Shown piece by piece: positions 41,268-50,167 of a stretch of 64,000 nt of DNA. The translations under genes were made by a program, and so were the position numbers. The notes beneath the pieces are model-generated. The model made no database searches, was not told where the DNA came from, and was given only the letters and a program-made list of their open reading frames with translations. This DNA comes from CAKQOE01 sp051892195 (GTDB lineage Bacteria; Bacillota; Clostridia; Peptostreptococcales; Anaerovoracaceae): assembly GCA_051892195.1 (NCBI GenBank), contig JBJFFZ010000104.1, forward strand, positions 33,797-97,796, given 5' to 3'. Positions within the stretch are counted from its first letter, which is position 1. Every line of letters begins with the position of its first letter.

Positions 41268-43877
41268 TTATTTTCTTTCAACCTCCACCATCTTGAAAGC
41301 TTCAATGATGTCGCCTTCCTTGATGTCGTTGTAATTTTCAATACCGATACCACATTCAAAGCCGTGGTTCACTTCCTTTGCATCATCCTTGAATCTCTTC
41401 AGTGAGGAAATCTTTCCTTCATGAATTACGATGCCCTCTCTGACAAGACGTATACCTGCGTTTCTTTCCACCTTGCCGGTAAGAACATAGGCGCCTGCAA
41501 TAATTCCTACATTTGGAACCTTGAAGGTATTTCTTACTTCTACGGTACCGATCACCTGTTCCACATATTCAGGATCCAGCATGCCCTTCAGAGCCTGTTC
41601 CACATCCTCAATTGCTTCGTAGATAACGCTGTAGGTCCGGATTTCCACGCCGTCTCTTGCAGCAACGCTCTGAACTGCAGCAACCGGTCTTACATTGAAG
41701 CCGATAATAATCGCCCCGGTGGTGCTGGCAAGCATAACATCTGATTCTGTGATGGTACCCACACCGGTGTGAATGATTTTCACTGCCACTTCTTCGTTTC
41801 TGAGCTTTTCCAGGGAAGAAACCAAAGCGCCTACAGAGCCCTGAACATCGGCCTTGATAATGAGATTCAGTTCCTTCAGGCTGCCCTGTTCGATCTGACT
41901 GAAGAGCTGATCCAGGGTAACCCCTGCAGTCTTCTGCATGATCTGTTCTCTCTGCTTCTGCTTTCTGTTTTCTGCAATTTCCCGTGCAACCTTGTCAGAG
42001 CTTACGGCATTAAACTCGTCTCCTGCTTCCGGAACTTCTGTGAGACCAAGAATCTCTACTGCAGTGGCAGGGCCTGCCTTCTTCAGGGTTTCGCCCCGGA
42101 AGTTTGTCATGGCCTTGATACGTCCGCTGCAGTTTCCTGCAACAATGGACATACCTGCATGAAGGGTTCCGTTGAGGATCAGCAGTGTTGCAACCGGGCC
42201 TCTCTGCTTATCGAGACGGGCTTCAATAACAGAGCCCAGAGCCAGTCTGGAAGGATTTGCCTTAAGCTCCAGCATTTCTGCCTGAAGAAGGATCATTTCC
42301 AGAAGGGTATCGATGCCTTCGCCGGTCTTTGCAGATACAGGAACACAGATGACATCTCCGCCCCAGTCTTCTACCAGGATTCCATTTTCAGAAAGGTCTT
42401 TTCTTACATTGTCCACATTGGCACCCGGCTTGTCGATCTTGTTGATTGCAACGATGATCGGAACAGCTGCAGCCTTTGCATGGCTGATGGCTTCGATGGT
42501 CTGCGGCTTTACACTGTCATCTGCAGCGACAACGAGCACTGCAATATCCGTCACATACGCACCTCTTGCACGCATGGCAGTGAATGCTTCGTGTCCCGGA
42601 GTATCCAGGAACACGATTCTCTGACCGTTATGAACGATCTCAGATGCACCGATGTGCTGTGTGATCCCGCCGGATTCGCTTTCTGTAACACTTGTCTTTC
42701 TGATGCGGTCCAGAAGTGAAGTTTTACCGTGGTCTACATGACCCATTACGGTAATAATCGGAGGTCTCGGACGGAGATCTTCTTCCCTGTCTTCGAAGTG
42801 CTCGATGCCTTCTTCCTCATCCTCTTCTTCGACCTTTCCGATGATGATGGTTTTTCCAAGCTCATCTCCAAGGATCTGAACGGTATCTTCATCCAGGTTC
42901 TGGTTGATATTTGCCATAATACCCATCTTCATAAGGGTCATGATAATCTGAGAGGTGGAAATATCGATCTGCTCGGAAAGTCCCTTTACTGTGATCGGAA
43001 CAGTTACGACAATTGCCCCTGCAGGAAGTGCTGCAAGCTCTTCTTCTGCTTTTCTGGCAGCCTCCTTGCGCTGTTCCTTTCTGAGGTCCTTTTTATGAGA
43101 GTGCTGAGGCTTGGAAAGCTTCATCATATTTGGACGTCCTGTCTTCTTGTCACCATTTCCGTTGCGGCGCTTTGAATTATTATCGGAATCTGCACCGTTT
43201 CTGCGGCTGCGATCCTTGTTGTCTCTGTTTGTTCTCGCATCTCTTCTCTGCTGCTTCTGATCTGCTGCAGGTCCTTCATTGATATGAGGAGCAGGTCTTG
43301 CCCCTGCTGCAGGTCTTCTTTCGCCGCGGTCAGAGCGTTCCGTTCTTTCGTTTCTGTCCGGCCGGCCTGCGCTGCGGTCTGTACGTGAAGGCTGGTCAGT
43401 ACGAGGTCTGCGGTCTCCGCTGCCTGATCTGTTTCCTTGATTCTTAAAGTCCTTCTTCTTTGCATCGCCAGGTCTGCCTTCGTTTCCTGATCTGGACGGT
43501 CTCGGAGAACGACCTTCCGCATCTCCGCCTGTGAAACGGCGCTCGTTTTTCTGTCCGGTCCTCTGAGGTCTTCCATCGTAGCTGGAAGGGGCGGATGATG
43601 CTTCCGCTTTCTTTTCATTGCGGGCCCCCTCAGGCTTCCTTGCTTTCTGCTGCTCCCTGTTCTGAGCGGAGCTCTGGTTCTTTGCAGGTGTCTTTTCTGT
43701 TTTTATTTCTGCTGTATTCTTTGCCTTTTCCAGGGCTTCCTTTACTGCAGAGCATTCACTGTCACTGAGGTTCTTCATGTGACTCTTTGTTTCGATTCCC
43801 ATTTTATTCAGTCTGTTCATCAGTTCTTTATTGCTCAGATTCAGACTTTTTGCTAATTCATATACGCGCATTGACAT
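41268..43877 (-). CDS. infB: Translation initiation factor IF-2
   Basis: GTPase that delivers fMet-tRNA to the 30S subunit. The 869-residue protein has an N-terminal IF2_N domain (RVYELAKSLNLSNKELMNRL), a long disordered Arg/Asp/Gly/Lys-rich linker at about 60-260, a second IF2_N-like element (KGLSEQIDISTSQIIMTLMKMG), the G domain (GHVDHGKTSLLD, DTPGHEAFTAMRARG, NKIDKPG) and domains II-IV ending NYNDIKEGDIIEAFKMVEVER. The linker explains the unusual base composition at 43100-43700. Confidence 0.97.
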   Translation of the reverse strand: MSMRVYELAKSLNLSNKELMNRLNKMGIETKSHMKNLSDSECSAVKEALEKAKNTAEIKTEKTPAKNQSSAQNREQQKARKPEGARNEKKAEASSAPSSYDGRPQRTGQKNERRFTGGDAEGRSPRPSRSGNEGRPGDAKKKDFKNQGNRSGSGDRRPRTDQPSRTDRSAGRPDRNERTERSDRGERRPAAGARPAPHINEGPAADQKQQRRDARTNRDNKDRSRRNGADSDNNSKRRNGNGDKKTGRPNMMKLSKPQHSHKKDLRKEQRKEAARKAEEELAALPAGAIVVTVPITVKGLSEQIDISTSQIIMTLMKMGIMANINQNLDEDTVQILGDELGKTIIIGKVEEEDEEEGIEHFEDREEDLRPRPPIITVMGHVDHGKTSLLDRIRKTSVTESESGGITQHIGASEIVHNGQRIVFLDTPGHEAFTAMRARGAYVTDIAVLVVAADDSVKPQTIEAISHAKAAAVPIIVAINKIDKPGANVDNVRKDLSENGILVEDWGGDVICVPVSAKTGEGIDTLLEMILLQAEMLELKANPSRLALGSVIEARLDKQRGPVATLLILNGTLHAGMSIVAGNCSGRIKAMTNFRGETLKKAGPATAVEILGLTEVPEAGDEFNAVSSDKVAREIAENRKQKQREQIMQKTAGVTLDQLFSQIEQGSLKELNLIIKADVQGSVGALVSSLEKLRNEEVAVKIIHTGVGTITESDVMLASTTGAIIIGFNVRPVAAVQSVAARDGVEIRTYSVIYEAIEDVEQALKGMLDPEYVEQVIGTVEVRNTFKVPNVGIIAGAYVLTGKVERNAGIRLVREGIVIHEGKISSLKRFKDDAKEVNHGFECGIGIENYNDIKEGDIIEAFKMVEVERK

Positions 43878-43894
43878 TCAACAGCACCTCCTAA

Positions 43895-44221
43895 TTATTC
43901 GTCAGGGATTAATTTCTCATTTTGAATCTCCTTTATCATCACTTCCGCAAAATTTCTGTCGGTGATCCCGTATATACCTCTTCCCTGGAAGCCTGTCATG
44001 AAAGACAGCTCATCCGTTGTGCCATATACACAGAAATCAACACCATACCGGCTGCACAGATGTTCAAATTTCTCTTTTGTATTATCCGATGTATCGGATG
44101 CCACAATCACCAGCCGGATAGTTCCTCTGCTTATAGTGTGAACGCAGGTCTGGTATCCGGAAACAATCTTCCCGGCTCTTCTGGCCAGACCAAGATAACT
44201 CTCAATTTTCTTTCTTTTCAT
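43895..44221 (-). CDS. ylxQ: L7Ae-family ribosomal protein-like YlxQ
   Basis: A 108-residue L7Ae/L30e-fold RNA-binding protein with YLGLARRAGKIVSGYQTC and LVIVASDTSDNTKEKFEHLC, typical of YlxQ. Family members bind kink-turn RNAs; the role of YlxQ is poorly known. I start at the ATG at 44221 (MKRKKIESY), which overlaps the end of rnpM by 20 bases, rather than at 44248. It sits between rnpM and infB as in Bacillus. Confidence 0.9.
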   Translation of the reverse strand: MKRKKIESYLGLARRAGKIVSGYQTCVHTISRGTIRLVIVASDTSDNTKEKFEHLCSRYGVDFCVYGTTDELSFMTGFQGRGIYGITDRNFAEVMIKEIQNEKLIPDE

Positions 44222-44483
44222 ATTTACTGAGTTCCTCAAAGATCGCATCCAGCGTTTCGGGAGGAATACTCATTTCCAGATTCCGGCTGATGGCCTGCTT
44301 CTTTCGGGCAATCCGGAAACAGGAACTGTCCGGGCACAGATAAACGCCCCGTCCCTGAGCTTTTCCGGTAACGTCCAGCATGACATTTCCTTCCTTTGTG
44401 CCTACGATTCTGATCAGCTCTTTTTTTGGCTTTGACTGCATACATCCTGCACATCGGCGCATTGGTATTTTTTTTGTTTTCAT
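44202..44483 (-). CDS. rnpM: YlxR/RnpM, RNase P modulator
   Basis: A 93-residue DUF448 protein with PMRRCAGCMQSKPKKELIRIV, the GRGVYLCPDSSCFRIARKKQ motif and four conserved cysteines. In Bacillus, YlxR (RnpM) binds RNase P RNA and modulates its activity. It starts 6 bases after nusA in the usual nusA-ylxR-ylxQ-infB order. Confidence 0.93.
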   Translation of the reverse strand: MKTKKIPMRRCAGCMQSKPKKELIRIVGTKEGNVMLDVTGKAQGRGVYLCPDSSCFRIARKKQAISRNLEMSIPPETLDAIFEELSKYEKKEN

Positions 44484-44489
44484 ACGCGC

Positions 44490-45698
44490 CTACCTGTCTG
44501 TGTATTCTGTTATATCGTCCTCTTCTTCGAAGGAATCGTCCTCTTCGTATGCAGGCTCTTCTTCTGCATCGTCATACTCGTCGTATTCTGCTTCTTCTGA
44601 ATCCTCAAAATCATCATAGGAGCTTCCGTATGCTTCAAACGTTCCGTCTGCCACGGCCGCCTCGTACTGAGAGTGGCTCTTTATATCGATCTTCCAGCTG
44701 CAGAGCTTTGCTGCCAGACGGACATTCTGTCCTTCCTTGCCGATTGCGAGAGAAAGCTGGAAATCAGGTACGATTACAGTTGCTGACTGCTCTTCCTCGT
44801 TTACAAATACCCGTTCCGTCTTTGCAGGGCTGAGGGCGCTTCTCACAAGCTCATCCGGGCGGTCGCTCCAGTTGATGATATCGATTTTTTCATCAAACAG
44901 CTCATCCACCACAGCCTGAACTCTCGTGCCTCTCGGACCTACGCAGGCGCCAACCGGATCCACATCAGGATCCGTGGTATATACAGCCATCTTTGTACGG
45001 GAACCTGCTTCGCGGGAAATGCTCTTGATTTCCACGATACCGTCACGGATTTCCGGTACCTCCAGTTCGAACAGGCGCTTCACCAGACCCGGATGAGATC
45101 TGGAAAGGTATACCTGAGGCCCCTTTGAGGTTCTCTTTACATCCATGATGTACACCTTCAGTCTTGAATTGACCGCATACCGTTCTCCGGGAACCTGTTC
45201 GTTCACCGCCAGAATTCCTTCTGCTTTTCCGATATTGATGAATACCGTTTCATTGCTGATACGCTGAACGGTACCGGTGACAATCTCTCCCTGACGATTG
45301 GAATACTCGTCAAAGATCTGTCCTCTCTCCGCCTCGCGAATCCTCTGAACCACCACCTGCTTTGCAGTCTGTGCAGCAATTCTTCCGAAGTCCTTCGGGG
45401 TGACGCGGCTTTCGATTACATCCCCCAGCTGATAGGATGGATCAATCTCATGTGCTTCATCCAGAGTCAGTTCACCGTATTCGTCCATGACTTCTTCGTC
45501 TGTAACCACGACTTTGCGCATGAAAACATCGATATCCCCGGTATCTCTGTTGATATCAACCCGCACATTCTGAGAATTGCTGTAATTCTTCTTGTATGCG
45601 GAAACAAGTGCTGCCTCGATGGCATCGATGAGCAGATCCTTGGAAATGTCTTTTTCCTTTTCCAGTGCTTCCACTGCAAGGATAAATTCCTTGTTCAT
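44490..45698 (-). CDS. nusA: Transcription termination/antitermination factor NusA
   Basis: NusA binds RNA polymerase and influences pausing and termination. The 402-residue protein has the N-terminal domain (EALEKEKDISKDLLIDAIEAALVSAYKKNY), an S1 domain (GEIVTGTVQRISNETVFINIGKAEGIL), two KH domains (VGACVGPRGTRVQAVVDEL and LAIGKEGQNVRLAAKL) and a very acidic Glu/Asp/Tyr tail of about 55 residues. The tail is longer and more acidic than in Bacillus NusA. Confidence 0.97.
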   Translation of the reverse strand: MNKEFILAVEALEKEKDISKDLLIDAIEAALVSAYKKNYSNSQNVRVDINRDTGDIDVFMRKVVVTDEEVMDEYGELTLDEAHEIDPSYQLGDVIESRVTPKDFGRIAAQTAKQVVVQRIREAERGQIFDEYSNRQGEIVTGTVQRISNETVFINIGKAEGILAVNEQVPGERYAVNSRLKVYIMDVKRTSKGPQVYLSRSHPGLVKRLFELEVPEIRDGIVEIKSISREAGSRTKMAVYTTDPDVDPVGACVGPRGTRVQAVVDELFDEKIDIINWSDRPDELVRSALSPAKTERVFVNEEEQSATVIVPDFQLSLAIGKEGQNVRLAAKLCSWKIDIKSHSQYEAAVADGTFEAYGSSYDDFEDSEEAEYDEYDDAEEEPAYEEDDSFEEEDDITEYTDR

Positions 45699-45713
45699 CC
45701 TTAACCTCCTAAC

Positions 45714-46199
45714 TTATATGATAACTGTCAGATTGATCTTTGAAATCTGATCCAGCGGAATTTCAAATAGATTTCCATTCTCTTCCTTAAAGGATACGAT
45801 TCCCTCTGCAAGTCCGCCAAGCTGCGCAGAGAACTGTTTTCTTCCCTCAAAAGCCTTATACAGACTCACATCCACCATTCGTCCCGAAAATCTTCTGTAA
45901 TCGTCCTCGCGAATCAGCGGCCGGTCCAGCCCCGGTGAAGAAACCTCCAGATAATAGTTTTCTGCAATCGGGTCCTCTTCATCCAGCTTTTCGCTGAGAT
46001 AGCGGCTGACCATTTCACATTCTTCTATATCAACATACTGCTCCTCGCCATCCGCCTTTTCCGGTTTATCGATGTATACACGCAGATACCGTTCTTTCCC
46101 TTCCTTCACGTACTCTACCTGAAACAGTTCCAGATCGTGTTCTTTCAGAAAATCATCCAGAAGTTCCCCTACGATGTCCTTCACCTTTTTTTTTGCCAT
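45714..46199 (-). CDS. rimP: Ribosome maturation factor RimP
   Basis: RimP assists 30S assembly around S12/S19. The 161-residue protein begins MAKKKVKDIVGELL and has RYLRVYIDKPE, VDIEECEMVSRYLSEKLDEEDPI and the signature YYLEVSSPGLDRPL. The ATG at 46199 has GGGAG at 5 bases; the longer open frame upstream crosses a hairpin and a promoter and is not coding. It is the first gene of the nusA operon. Confidence 0.95.
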   Translation of the reverse strand: MAKKKVKDIVGELLDDFLKEHDLELFQVEYVKEGKERYLRVYIDKPEKADGEEQYVDIEECEMVSRYLSEKLDEEDPIAENYYLEVSSPGLDRPLIREDDYRRFSGRMVDVSLYKAFEGRKQFSAQLGGLAEGIVSFKEENGNLFEIPLDQISKINLTVII

Positions 46200-46237
46200 A
46201 AAAAGCTCCCTTTTCGGATTTTTCCCTATACAATGCA

Positions 46238-46264
46238 CAGAGAGTGGGAAAAACCCACTCTCTG
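46238..46264 (-). promoter_or_regulatory. Leader hairpin of the rimP-nusA operon
   Basis: CAGAGAGTGGG (46238-46248) pairs perfectly with CCCACTCTCTG (46254-46264) around AAAAA. It lies between the promoter and rimP, with no T-run after it on the minus strand, so it may be a leader regulatory hairpin or a terminator for polC without a T-tract. Confidence 0.55.
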
Positions 46265-46300
46265 AAACAACGAAGTCATAATCTTGACATTTACACATAC

Positions 46301-46329
46301 AGAATACCATAAGTATCCTATCATTGCAA
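46301..46329 (-). promoter_or_regulatory. Probable promoter of the rimP-nusA-infB operon
   Basis: Minus strand TTGCAA (46324-46329), 17-base spacer, TATTCT (46301-46306) preceded by TGG as an extended -10. Confidence 0.55.
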
Positions 46330-46332
46330 CAA

Positions 46333-49300
46333 TTAAAAGCTAAATAAGGACAGCTGGTCAGATTCCGGAAGACCATCCAGAACTCCATGCTCCCGCAGCG
46401 TTTCCATATTTGTGTTGTTTACGGAAGTGCGGATGCTGATATCCTCCACCGAACTGAACCGGCATTTTTCATATTCTTCTGCAAGACTGACAGCTGCCGT
46501 TTCGCCCATGCCCTCAAGGGCGCGGAACGGAATCCGGACTTTACCATCTTCTACAGTAAATTTTGTGGCATGGGACGCGCCCAGGCGCGCAGGAAGGAAC
46601 TCATACCCTCTGGCATACATCTCGTATGCCACCTCATAGACCAGATATTCACTCTGTTCCTTGTTTGTGGCTTCCTTTCCCATTTTTTTGATCGCATCCA
46701 TTTTATCCACCACTGACTGCAGACCTCCCAGAATCACCCTGGCATTAAAGAAATCCACTTTCATTGTGTAGTGGACAGCGTAGAACTCCGGCGGATAATA
46801 CACTTTAAAGTATGCAATCCGGTAGGACATCATAACATATGCAACGGCATGAGCCTTCGGGAACATGTACTTGATCCTTCTGCAGGATTCTATATACCAC
46901 TCGGGAACATCGTGCTCGTGCATCAGATCCTCCCATTCCGGTTTCAGACCTTTTCCTTTTCTCACGCTCTCCATGATCTTGAAAGAATCCTGCTTCGGAA
47001 GTCCCTTCTGGATCAGGTAGTTCATAATGTCGTCACGGGTTGCAATGGCGTCATCCATGGTGGCTTCTCCGCTTTTGATGAATTCCTGGGCATTGTTGAT
47101 CCATACGTCCGTGCCGTGAGAAAAGCCGGCGATCCGCACCAGCGCCGAGAACTTCTTCGGCTGTGTATCGTCCAGCATCTGCCTTGTAAAACTCGTGCCG
47201 AATTCGGGAATTCCAAAGGTCCCGTGCTTCTGACGGTATCCGTCGATCTTGATATCCAGCGCTTCATTTCCGATAAAGATGCTGTTTACCTTTTCATCGC
47301 TGAGAGGAATATCCTCCGGCCGGATGCCTGTCATATCCTCCAGCATACGGATCATGGAAGGCACATCGTGTCCCAGAATATCCAGCTTCAGAAGATTCTG
47401 GTCAATCTTGTGATAATCAAAATGCGTGGTCTTGATATCCTTTACGGCACCTTCGGAGGGATGCATGACCGGGCAGAATTCATAGATCTCGTGTCCTTCA
47501 GGAACAATAACGATACCGCCTGGATGCTGTCCGGTTGTTTTTCTGACTCCTTCACAGCCCCTTGCAAGGCGTTCAATCTCACACCGGTTGACAATCTCTC
47601 CGGTTTCTTCGCAGAACTTCCTTACGTAGCCTTCCGCCATCTTCTCCTGAATGGTACCGATGGTTCCTGCCTTGAACACATTTTCTGCACCGAAGATTTC
47701 TTCTACGTACTTATGGGCTACAGGCTGATATTCCCCTGCAAAGTTCAGGTCAATATCCGGCTCCTTGTCTCCGTTGAAGCCCAGAAAGGTTTCAAACGGA
47801 ATGCTGAAGCCCTCCTTCCGGTATTTTGTTCCGCACACGGGACAGTTTTTGTCCGGCATATCAACGCCGCATTCGTATTCTCCCGTCTCAATGAACTCGG
47901 AGTGCTTGCATTCGGGATTCGGGCACAGATAATGGGGCACCAGAGGGTTTACTTCTGTAATGCCGTCCATGGTGGCTGCAAAAGACGATCCTACGGATCC
48001 TCTGGATCCAACAAGATATCCGTCCTGAAGAGACTTCTGCACAAGCATTTCCGCTGCAACATACATCACTGCATATCCGTTTCCGATAATGGAAGTCAGC
48101 TCTTTTTCCAGGCGTGTTTCCACAATTTCCGGAAGTGGATCGCCGTACATGCTGTGGGCTTTCTCATAGCACCTGTTCCGCAGCCGCTCTTCTGCCCCAT
48201 CGATCTTCGGAGGGAATTTTCCATCCGGCACAGGTTTTAAGACCTCCACCATGTCTGCGATCATATTCGGGTTGTCGATGACCACTTCCCGGGCAGTTTC
48301 TTCACCCAGATAAGCAAATTCCTCCAGCATTTCCTCTGTTGTTCTCAGATAGAGCTTAGGCTCTGTATCGTATTCTTTAAAACCGTGGGCCGCCATGATA
48401 ATGCTGCGGTATATGTAATCCTCTTTATTCAGATAGTGGGCATCGCAGGTGGCAACCACAGGCTTTCCTGTTTTTCTTCCAAGCTCTACAATCCTCCGGT
48501 TGAAATTCAGCAGATCCTCTTCACAGGATGCGATCCCCTTTGCAATCATATATTTGTTGTTGATCCGCGGCTGAATCTCAAGGTAGTCATAAAAGTCGAT
48601 GAGTTCCAGAAGCTCCTCCTCTGACTTTCCCTCCACCATTGCCCGGAACACCTCCCCGGCTTCACAGGCGGAACCGATAATCAGTCCCTCCCGGTACTGC
48701 CGGATCACGGATTTCGGCATCCTCGGCCTTTTGTAATGATAGTCCAGATAGGAAAAGGAAACGAGACGATACAGATTCTGCAGACCTGTCTGATTTTTTG
48801 CGATGAGAATAATGTGACGGGCCGGGTTTGTCTTGTAATCCAGTCCGCCTCCCGGAAGGGGAAGATCATTGACAAGATATCCCTCTACCCCAAACAGGAT
48901 CTTGATCTCGCCTTTTGCTGCCTTTGCCGCATCCGGAAAGGACTGAACCACTCCGTGATCCGTAACCGCAACTGCGGAATGTCCCCATTTCTTTGCAGTT
49001 TTTACAAGATCCGCCACATCCATAACCCCATCGATCTGACTCATCTTCGTATGGGCGTGAAGCTCCACTCTCTTTCGGGGCGCCTGATCCTTCCGTTCCG
49101 GTTTCTCTGCAAGCTCGATGCTTTCTCCCACCAGAACCACCATCTTTTCAAAGGTATCGTATTCGCAGTTTCCGTGGACGCGGATATAGGTGCCGGCCTT
49201 GATATACTCGTTAAAATCCTCCTGCTTCTTTGCAGTGACAAACATCTTGACGCAGATAGAATCCGTATGATCCGTCATATAAATAAATGCCAGAGATTTT

Positions 49301-50142
49301 TCGTTTTTCAGAGTCCGGCTGTCCGTGCGGAAGACACTGCCCTCAATGGTAACGCTCCGGGATCCCTGATGCAGTTCCCTGATCTTTGATACGCTTCCCG
49401 TAATAGGCCTTCCGATAATCCTGTTTCCTTCAACAGGTCCTTCGTAGCCCCGCTTTCTCTGGCTGCCTGCACTCTGCCCCGATCCGCCGTAAGACCCGCC
49501 GCCTCCCTGGAAAAACTTCCGTTCTCCGAAGGCCTCCTGATTTTTCGGCTTTGGTTTTTCTTTTGCGGTTTTTGCGGCCTGCTCCATGGCTTTATGAACC
49601 TGCTTCAGTTCCTCTTCCCGTTCCTGTTTCATGGCGTCAAGTCGCTGATGATAGGAATCCTCCCTGTTTTGGAAAGCAAAGACTCTCCGGATTCCGAAAT
49701 CGTGAAGCAGCATATTGTGCATGGCAGGTGCTGCAATTTCGTTGAGTATTTTAACCGGCTGTTCCCCCAGACAGTAGATGATCACATGGTCATCCTCCTG
49801 CCGGCAGTCGTGAATATCCGTGGAATGTGCATACTTGGTAAATTCCTTCATGGAATGAAACATATACGGAACATACATGGATACGATGGTGCTTTCATCC
49901 AGCACCACCTTTTCGTAGCGGAACCGGAAGGATACTCTGGATACGCCCGGAAGCTCCGCTTTCATTTTTTCCTCAATGGATAAAAGATCATGATACGGAA
50001 TCACATAGTTCAGAGCAAGGTCCAGCTGCAGTTCTTTTTCCTTTTTCAGCAGCACGCCATGCTCTACTTCCAAGATGAGCTCGCTCCTGTCATAAGGAGC
50101 GAGCTCATTGAATGAAATATTGTCTTCAATAAAGTTCTTCAT
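46333..50142 (-). CDS. polC: DNA polymerase III PolC-type alpha subunit, exonuclease domain missing
   Basis: The Gram-positive replicative polymerase. Domains in order: N-terminal domain (1-180), low-complexity linker (190-225), OB fold (about 245-345), PHP domain (359-575), polymerase core with catalytic EPDIDLNF near 794-801, a zinc-binding loop with four Cys (740-770), then helix-hairpin-helix. Length is 1269 residues against about 1430-1470. In known PolC the 3'-5' exonuclease (DxETTG motif) interrupts the PHP domain; here the chain goes straight from LFGVEGYLVND (417-426) to RHIILIAKN (442-450). The PHP ligands (HAHT 362-365, TDH 394-396, E420, CDAH 566-569) appear intact. The frame is unbroken, so this is not a frameshift. 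Confidence 0.95.
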   Translation of the reverse strand: MKNFIEDNISFNELAPYDRSELILEVEHGVLLKKEKELQLDLALNYVIPYHDLLSIEEKMKAELPGVSRVSFRFRYEKVVLDESTIVSMYVPYMFHSMKEFTKYAHSTDIHDCRQEDDHVIIYCLGEQPVKILNEIAAPAMHNMLLHDFGIRRVFAFQNREDSYHQRLDAMKQEREEELKQVHKAMEQAAKTAKEKPKPKNQEAFGERKFFQGGGGSYGGSGQSAGSQRKRGYEGPVEGNRIIGRPITGSVSKIRELHQGSRSVTIEGSVFRTDSRTLKNEKSLAFIYMTDHTDSICVKMFVTAKKQEDFNEYIKAGTYIRVHGNCEYDTFEKMVVLVGESIELAEKPERKDQAPRKRVELHAHTKMSQIDGVMDVADLVKTAKKWGHSAVAVTDHGVVQSFPDAAKAAKGEIKILFGVEGYLVNDLPLPGGGLDYKTNPARHIILIAKNQTGLQNLYRLVSFSYLDYHYKRPRMPKSVIRQYREGLIIGSACEAGEVFRAMVEGKSEEELLELIDFYDYLEIQPRINNKYMIAKGIASCEEDLLNFNRRIVELGRKTGKPVVATCDAHYLNKEDYIYRSIIMAAHGFKEYDTEPKLYLRTTEEMLEEFAYLGEETAREVVIDNPNMIADMVEVLKPVPDGKFPPKIDGAEERLRNRCYEKAHSMYGDPLPEIVETRLEKELTSIIGNGYAVMYVAAEMLVQKSLQDGYLVGSRGSVGSSFAATMDGITEVNPLVPHYLCPNPECKHSEFIETGEYECGVDMPDKNCPVCGTKYRKEGFSIPFETFLGFNGDKEPDIDLNFAGEYQPVAHKYVEEIFGAENVFKAGTIGTIQEKMAEGYVRKFCEETGEIVNRCEIERLARGCEGVRKTTGQHPGGIVIVPEGHEIYEFCPVMHPSEGAVKDIKTTHFDYHKIDQNLLKLDILGHDVPSMIRMLEDMTGIRPEDIPLSDEKVNSIFIGNEALDIKIDGYRQKHGTFGIPEFGTSFTRQMLDDTQPKKFSALVRIAGFSHGTDVWINNAQEFIKSGEATMDDAIATRDDIMNYLIQKGLPKQDSFKIMESVRKGKGLKPEWEDLMHEHDVPEWYIESCRRIKYMFPKAHAVAYVMMSYRIAYFKVYYPPEFYAVHYTMKVDFFNARVILGGLQSVVDKMDAIKKMGKEATNKEQSEYLVYEVAYEMYARGYEFLPARLGASHATKFTVEDGKVRIPFRALEGMGETAAVSLAEEYEKCRFSSVEDISIRTSVNNTNMETLREHGVLDGLPESDQLSLFSF

Positions 50143-50167
50143 TTTCTGATCAATCTTTAAAGTTTCA

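Noticed and set aside
43100..43700. Repetitive, Arg/Gly/Asp-coding stretch that could be taken for a repeat array
   Set aside because: It is the disordered linker of IF-2; no regular repeat-spacer spacing is present.
46280..46315. Plus-strand TTGACA-like box near 46283
   Set aside because: The matching -10 is poor and no plus-strand gene follows.
45714..46388. Longer RimP with a 63-residue N-terminal extension
   Set aside because: The extension crosses a perfect hairpin and a promoter and has Cys/Phe-rich nonsense; GGGAG marks the start at 46199.
46771..48240. Plus-strand open frame of about 489 codons
   Set aside because: Antisense to the polymerase core of polC, with no start signals or recognisable domain.
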